From the NCBI RefSeq assembly GCF_964204645.1, contig NC_134035.1, positions 13,125,951 through 13,189,950 on the forward strand: 64,000 nt of DNA, given 5' to 3'. Of the stretch, positions 11,401-20,400 are shown one piece after another. Numbering within the stretch: the stretch's first letter is position 1; each line of letters starts with the position of its first letter. The DNA comes from Tubulanus polymorphus (Eukaryota; Nemertea; Palaeonemertea; Tubulaniformes; Tubulanidae). Under the pieces are notes generated by a model. The model ran no database searches. It had not been told where the DNA came from and was given only the letters and a program-made list of their open reading frames with translations. The translations under genes were made by a program, and so were the position numbers.

Positions 11401-14400
11401 GTTGGTAGCGCTCGCTGTGTGCTGAACGATCGTCGATACGGCGTTCAAATGACCGGGCACCGCGGTCACGTCCGCGTAGAATATCGCTTTGAACAGTTTC
11501 GTGAAACAGAACGGCGTCATACAGATGAAGAAGATGATGACGATGACGAGGAGACTGGTGATCGTTTTCGTCGCGTTCAGCGTCTGTTTAAATTGATGAT
11601 TCGCCGCGTCGTAGATTCGTGTTTTCAAACGTTTCGTTTCGCCGATTATTTTACTATACGTGAAAACGATGATCGCGCCGGGAATCAGGAAACACAACGC
11701 GTTCGCCACGACGACGTAAACGATGATTTGAACGATGTTGATGAACCAGTCGATCGCGCAGACCATCTCCCAGTAATCGTAGTGGATCCAGTTCATCCCC
11801 ATCGGTACGACGGCGAACGCCGATCCTTGAAACCACGTATACGCGATCATCATCACGACGTATTTCTTCTTGATGAGAACCACGTATCGTAGCGAATAAA
11901 CAATCGCGAAATAGCGATCGATTCCGATAAACGATAAAGTTAACATCGATACAATTATAAACAGATAGTTTAAAGCGCATTGTAGCTGACACGCGAACTG
12001 TCCGAATATCCAGCGGTCGGAGATTAACGCGATCGCCGACGGTAACATCACGAATATCGAATTCGATAAGTCGGTCACGGCCAGGTTGATGAGGAATAAA
12101 TTCGCGACTTGTGATTTGAGTTTAGGAGTTCGCGCGGTCGCTAGGATCACGGCTACGTTTCCTATAACGCTACATGTTATAATTAACGACAGCGCGAATG
12201 TATAGAGGGCGTTCTCGTAGGGCTCGCGATTTATTGATTCAACAGTCCAATTTGTCATCGTTTCCATCCACTAGAAACTGTAATCAAAAAGTTGTGTTAA
12301 CCTGGTGTCGAGTCTGTTAAACATTTAGACAGATAGTACTAAAAGGGAGCATTTCAAAGTTGCTTTAATTAGAAACTTATTCTAATGGACACAAGTATCG
12401 AAATTTTGAGATGATCCCTAATAATCATCTTTATTTTGTACAAATAGTACAGACTAGGAGAGAAATCAAAGGGATAATACAAAAAATCAAAAGAAATTTT
12501 AAAAATTCACATTCACATGGAGAAAAACGTACAGTGGAACCTTATTACAACATAGAATGTTGTCCTTAGTAAAACAATTTCACTAATTTCTAATTTCATA
12601 CTGGATATAACGAACATATTTTCTGGTCCTGTGAAGTTTGTTCTCATGAGGTTCCACTGTATTTACAATCTGAATGAACTTAATTCGAAGGTTAAACTAG
12701 ATTTACTTACAGTTTACGAGCTCGCGTTACTAGAGTCAGTTGAAGCTTCATCTACACGATGAAGTTTCAAAGTACTATAATTCTACCTTTTAATCATAGC
12801 ATAATATTATTATTCGATAGAATGAATCGGTCATTCACACCAGGAACCTGCACTGACCAGTGTAGATAGTAATGTGACACTGTTAATTAGACAATAAACC
12901 TAGTTGACCAGTGGACCATTGTATAAATTATAATGATAATTTATATGATAGATACTGTATGATTTGCATAACATTGATTAAAAGGTAGATCGATTGCAAT
13001 ATGGAGGTTATTTCACTAAGACACTGTATGCTAAGGATTAGTGTCAGACCATATCTTAATCACTAAATGAATTGTGCAAAATTGTGATTAAAAGATAGAA
13101 TTCCTTGCAATTAATCACGGGCTCTATAACAAAGATTCCAAGACTAAATAAGGCTATCCCAGTGAGCTATTACAACCCTACAGAGTCCTTTAACAATAGC
13201 TAAAACAATTTTCAGTTATTGTATAACATTGACCGTAATTAAGAAATAATCCTTCTTTAGATTAACAGCAATTAACTAATTATTTCGCTTTGAAATATAT
13301 AGAAGTAACTAAGCTAGTAAAACCCTACATAGATTTGATGTATAAGATCCAACACTCGGAAAAGAAAAACAAGTTTGAAAAGGTTTCCTTGAGTTAATGC
13401 TTTATTTTCGACGTTTTGACTTTATCCTAATAGTCATCTTCGGGAATACAGTTTTATACAGTATTATAGATGATATTATAGAGTAGTATTCTGTTAAATA
13501 TGACTAATAGGATAAAGTAAAAAAAGTCGTAAATAAAGCATTAATTAAAGGAAATCTTTCAGACTTGTTTTTCTTTCAGAGTGCAGGATTTTGTAATATC
13601 ATTGAAATACAGACTCTCTGAGCAGAGCAGTCTGTAGGCTTACACTCTGACGTGGAGAATGGATAAAAAGTTTAAAACCAACTTTATACAAAGTTTGATA
13701 GATTAAAAGTAAATTTTATTTATCAAAGTTTGAAATCAACCATAGAGATCATCGTCGATCCTTAACTTATAACAGACTCAGAGTATTTCATCAATAGTAA
13801 ACCGAGTAATACTTACACTGCTGTCAGTTAAAGTTGTCGACTTGTAGTAAACTTTGAAGCTATATTCGTGAAGACATGCGATTGATATGACCTCATGCCT
13901 CGGTGGTCTGTTGGCGAGTGCGATTTCTCTCACCAGAAGATCCCATCCGATTCTCGTAAACATCTCATCGATTAACACGTATTGATGAGTTTCTGTCGTG
14001 CGATGATGGAACATGTGAAATATATCATTGTCTACGTCTTTGTGGGTGTAAAACGACTCGTGACATTTTCATTTACACCTTGTCTGTGTATGTTCTGATT
14101 GGATAGTTGTTATATTGAACTTTACCGAACTTTCATCGTACAAATTCATTACGTATTCCTCTGAAAATGTCCCATATACGGGTCGATTTAGTCGTGATTC
14201 TAGTCCAGTAAGGATTTAATTATGCCGTTGTTCTTAAGAGCTAGATCTAGGACACATTGTAAAACCGAGTTCAGGCTCAGATTCATTTGAATCCAGTTCC
14301 ACAGTGTTAAAACATTGAAAACGAACTGTCACTGGCTCCTGAGGCTCGGGAGGAAGATATTTAACAGGGTGCAGACTGTCTAATAGTTCACCCTTTCCAG

Positions 14401-17400
14401 CTCGGAGTTAGAGGTTTGACAGGGTAAAGATCTCGAGGGGTCCAGTTCCGCAGTTCTAAGATAGAGTTGACTCAATAAGTCAAATCTAAAGTCAACTGTG
14501 AAGCTGAGGTCGGTGATCCGTACTAAGAATGAGATATTGAGTTGGACCACTGTGAATGGACCTCGCGTTTCAATCAGTATATAGTCAGACTATACTGATT
14601 CCACAGTTCTAGACTCCGGACTATACTCGGAGTCTAAGCCTGAAATATGATTTTAATCTGTTTTATTTTTGACTTGCCCGAAGCCGGCGCGTCATTTCAT
14701 AATACCCTTCGCAATTCTCTCGACTTAAACTTTGAATCAAATCTATTTTTCTTTCATGAATTCCCTGTCGATTGATAAATAATAAAATCAGCGAACGGAA
14801 CCGAGTTGAATAAGATGAGGTATCCGATGCTCGAACATCTCGACCTCAAAAATCCTCATTCTTTCGAAATGAAAGATTTGGAAAAACTAGTCAAACAGGT
14901 TTGTTCATCGTTCGTGAGTCTGAAACTTGTTTTTTTTTTGTTCGTGTTTAACCTAACGATTCGTCACGTATCTAACCCCGATACTGAAACCTAGTGATTA
15001 AAATCTGATTTTATTTTCATTTTTATCGACCTCGCTCGAGCAAGTCATCGTTACTACGATAATCATAGCAGCGTTAATTAACCCTTTCCCAGTGATTATC
15101 TTCATAAGGCTGATGATTTGCTAAAGACATATTCGATCTCTCTCCTTGGAGTCTTATCCTTATCCAATCCTTACCTTTAAAGCATATAATTGCAGTAATA
15201 AACGCTTCGAGAAAATAATCTGCTTCAAAATTGAATGAGATTCGTGATTCGAATTTCACAGATTTCGCTAGTGAAGGGGTTAACACGTTGCTCGAGTAGA
15301 GGTAGATTGTTGTCGTTGTCGTGGTTTCCTCGTGTAAAATATTGACAGTTTATCTACCCGATTTGAATCCTGTTCACAACGCGCTCTCTCTCGCTCTGCT
15401 CTCTAGTTCCGAGGTCAGTCGTGAATATTTGAATGATTTAATCATTGTGATTACGATTGAACAGGTATTACGACCGGTTTGGGTAAAATGTGGAACATTA
15501 CGGAGGTAAGAGGCATGCCAGCGGTCATCCTCTCATCTCATCGGCGATTCGAACCTGACGGCATCGCGAGGCTCAACCTCGGCACGAAACCCTGTCTGAT
15601 TCTTCTGCGTACTCAGATACATATGGCACAAATCAGATTGCCCATTATGTAATTGCTGAGGCAAATTTCACTGATAGCTATAAATGGAATAACTAACGTC
15701 ATGGTTAAGCCGCGCATGTACCTGCGGACTCAGGCTATTCAGACAGGGTTTCATGGTTCCGGGGCAGAGTCTTACGATGTTATCGGGTTCGAATCCCCGC
15801 CGAGGAGCGATGATGTCCCAAAAGTAACCATCGATTTACTCATCTTGATGAAGGCATGACCTCTTTAACGACTGATCATGACATTTACGATGAAACTTTC
15901 AGCACAATCTCTACAGCGGGTGATCAGTGACACGGGAGATAACGCTGAATTTCTGAGTCAAATAACCACTTTACTGTGTGACTATCTCGAACAGTGCATG
16001 TGAACTTACTTTCAAAATCTGTGCACTTCTCTCAAATTAAGAGCATCTTACAAATCGAAACGTTAATGAAAATGATAATCGTGAACTGGAACCTTTTTTT
16101 GCATATGGTTCTCGTAAGTTAGGTTCTGAATCGTGGTCCAACACGCCCCCCGCCATCCCCCCCCAATCCCCACCCTCTGATTGATTGATGTCTTATATGT
16201 TATCATCCCCCCTTTTCGATGTTTTCTTTTCTTTTTTCTCGAAGAAAGCGGTGATAAACCGAAGAGAAATTTCGACGGAGTCTACCTCCACGTGGACGCT
16301 TCCAATCCAGACCAATTCGGACCGGATGATCTGAAAATGCTTATCACTCAGGTCTGAACTTAGCGCATGTAGCAAGCAGATTATCTCAGACAATTCTAAC
16401 GCCATCCCCCAATATTTCAGACAATATTCTTTTTCGTTTTATTTGCCTGAATTATTTTCAGCTTAGTTTTTATTTTTAGTTGAAAACTTTCTTCATAACT
16501 TTTATTCAAATCCGGTTTTGAAAAAGGAAATTCTCTGACAACTTTCGACTTTACTTAGAACTGCTTTTTCTAACTGCACATTGAAATCTTCGAAATTAGA
16601 AATTTCCATTAATTGTCACTAGTAAAGTCAAATCTATCCTTTAACCCTAAATCATTTATAAGATGAAAAAATAAGCCGAGCTTTGTTGATTTACCGATGA
16701 AGCAAAGCCTTCAAACTTTCTCGCATAATTGTCTGATACAAGTTGTCTAAAGATGCGTTAATAAGTTTTGATGGAAATCGTTGTTGCGAGCACTGAATGG
16801 ACCATTGCCTCGTAACTGTGTGAACAAATTCATTATAACTAAATCCATGATCCACAATCATCACGAACTTCACCATCTGTAGAACTAACCAAACTAGACT
16901 TCATCTTACTCAGTATTCATTGTCAGCAATGTTAAAACTGTTGGATCCAGATTCAAAGTTCTTAGGTTCAATTTAGCCTATGGACTATATTTTAATAGGT
17001 CTTCGATTACTTAGAGTCTAATTAGTTAGTTATTTCAAATTTGAAATCAGTGAAATTGAAATATTCTTCAGTCATCTGGTACCGAGAGTAACGAGGAGTT
17101 TAATGTATATTGTACTAAACAACTCTATTCTTGATTTATTTTCATGTCTGTCTTTTAATTTATTTTCACATTTACACATTTTCCGTTCTTTTCCTTCGTT
17201 TTTCTGCACGTTTTTCTCAACCCTGTCAGTTCCTCAGTTGTGAGTTATGTTTTTCTCATTTTATGCCGTTATAAAAATCTTCATAATTCTTACTTCTTAA
17301 GAGTGAATTCAAATTCACAACTGTGGAACTGATTCTTCGTTCGTTTGTTAATTTATTACCGGTGCATGCGCATTCACTTTATTAACGCTTTTTCAATAGA

Positions 17401-20400
17401 CATGTTTTGAATCTATCTCATGATTTAATGATACAGTAGACTTTGCTTGCCGTTCGCGGAACCGATGAATTCCTGCAGGGCAGTCTGGGCAGGGACGGGT
17501 TGTGTTATCATGATGACTTGGAATAAGAAAATCTGTAATATATTGTCCACGCAGGGCACGCGATAATCCAAGGTGATGGAGTCAGGGGTAAACACAGTCT
17601 ACTGTATTGTTATTGAATGCAATGAACTTTTGAAATGAAAATGAAATGAGAACTATAAACATGTGGGCAGGTAAGTATTCGTGATAAGCAATCGTTACCA
17701 CATTAAAACCTGCTTAATCTACCATAGATAAACAATGAGAAATCACATTCAAACATGAATAAACGGTAATGTCTGATTGAGATTGAGCAGGTTTTTATGA
17801 TGTTTAAAAACAGACCTGACTTAACAGAATCGGGCGTATTTTCAAATTAAACCGCCTTGCAAATTATGTCGAATTACTCCCATCAGAAAAGTTTTCACTG
17901 TTTTTTGGTCCCAATATGTATTTAAGTGTCATCATGAACATAATGATCATCACACTACAAATGCTTCAGGGAACTTCACTATCAATATCACTGGAAATAC
18001 CGAGATTGTCAGGTCTGAAAGAATAGTACGAACTACTGTCAGAGTCGGTTAAATTGCATGTTTGGTATCGAGAAAAACCATATTGTCGATACGAATATGA
18101 TATTTAAGAATTCTTACGACGGCGTGGTTGATGTTGATTGAGCGTTGTCATTGGACGAGATCATGGCGCTTCCTGCATATATTACTGACTCTGACTGTAT
18201 TCAAAATTGTATCATAGGGGTCATACATTTATTACGTATGCATTAGGGGAGGAAGGAGGGCTGTGATGCTTAATAGATATATGAAAAAATGTCCGATTTT
18301 GCGTACAGAGGGGGAGGTGGGTTGAAAAATTCAAATTTTATGCGTACGTAATAAATGAATGATCCCATATGTTACTGTTGGTTTCTGTGCACAAGTAAAA
18401 GTTTCACTGAAGGAAAACTACGAGAGTTGTGATGTTTCGATTCATTTGCTACGAGATATTTTAAAAACGGATTTATTTTCGAAGAGCAGTTGTGACAATA
18501 GCAACTTCGTTATTCTGTTAGAACCGCTTTTCGAAAAGAATCTGTTGTGAAAATGGCTCATCGCATTGGAGTCGAACGACAAAATCATCTATTAGTTTTT
18601 ACTTTTGTAATTGCCGGTTTATGTCTGTTAGATGTAACTGTTGTCGTGTATTAATGATACAGGCTACGGCTGATCTGGAGAAATATGATGAAGAACGCGC
18701 TGGAAAATTCAAAGACTACGAAATGCAGAAAGAGCACGAACGACGCAAAAAACTGAAAACGATGGACGAAGAACATCGAAAAAAGGCCGAGGCTGAATAT
18801 CAGGAATCTAAGAAAAAGCACCATCAACACGAGAAAGTTCATGAACCGGTAAGTGTTGAGTCAAGTTCCACAGTTTTGTGGGTTTGACTCCGGATCCTGA
18901 TCCACAGCCTTCACCCAACTGGACCCTGAGCTGACAAAATCTTATTACGGGCAGAGTCCATCCTCGCTCGCCTACACAAAGCTTAATTATCTAGCCAATC
19001 AGATGCATTGTATTGATGGAGCGAACCTGCCTGTAAACAACGCATCTGATTGGGTAGATATAAAGACTGGTGGCTACTGAGCGGCAACCAGTCCGCTCGA
19101 GAAATTTTCTGTGGTGTAATAAATAGAAGGAACTGCAGCCCGGGTTTCTGTTGGCATGACGCGATCTAACCCTGGCAAGCGAGTACTGTTGATTCTATAG
19201 CTATGAACTACTATTCAACCTATGATTTATATTTCAGGGATCACGAGCTCAATTGGAAGAAACATGGGAGAAAGAAGATCACATGGACAAAGATACATTC
19301 AACCCAAAAACTTTTTTCAAATACCACGGTATGGATAACACTAACTAACATTTGATTTGTTAGAATTTGAAATTACGATCGATTCTGAATTTTATCCGAT
19401 GATGTTTAGATACAAACGAGGATGGTGTCCTTGAACCTGATGAGGTGGAAGCATTATTCCAAGCTGAGGTAAATATATACAATGCAGCGCTCATGCAAGT
19501 ATCAATCTGTATTTTGTCTGGAATCACCCCTTTCAGACTGTCATCATTCAGCATCATGAAATGTCTTATGTCTGGTGTTAGTAGTTTGTTTTCAATTGAG
19601 AATGTCTCCAGTGAATTTCTGAACATATTAGAAGCATGGACGATCTCAAATTGGGAGAACGGTGTTCATCAAATATATATTAGGGCACAGAGTGCAGATT
19701 GATACTTGTATTGTAGTGAGGTAAGCCTTACTCGAGCAGGGCCAACTTGGAACTTTTGACTAGATTTGACTAAAATGAAATCATCTTTGTGACTCGCTAA
19801 CGTATTTTCCTATGCTTTTACTTAACCTCAACTGATTTCACAGTTTGTCCGAGTTTGACGAGCTTTATCGCAAATTATGCAATAAGAATTGACAGTATTA
19901 AAAACAAACGCACAATGTTATCTGATCATTTAACTTCAGCTCGATAAAGTTTATGAATCGAATCACACTGAAGACGATATGATGGAACGATATGAAGAGA
20001 TGAATCGCATGCGACAACACGTTTACAAAGACTACGACAAGAATAAAGATTCTATGATTTCATTGGAAGAATTCTTGGACGCCGTCAATTCGAATGCTGC
20101 CGCTAAAGATGAAGGATGGAAAGTAAGTGCATACGAGAGTATATTCCTATTAACCCTTTCAGTGCGTCTACACCGCAGTGCAGTGTATAAATCTGTGTTA
20201 GAATTGCTGTGGTTTCTACGGTTCGGTCTGTTTATCTTTAGTTTTGACGCATTGCTTCTATTTTAGATCCTGTGAGTTTATATGCTTTGTTACTTGTTTT
20301 TCTGGTCATTCCACCTGATGATGGCTGTTAGTCAACAGCCGAAACGTTGTGGTTTCATAATAATAAATTTGATCGTATAATCTTAAATTCGAAGTGTGGG

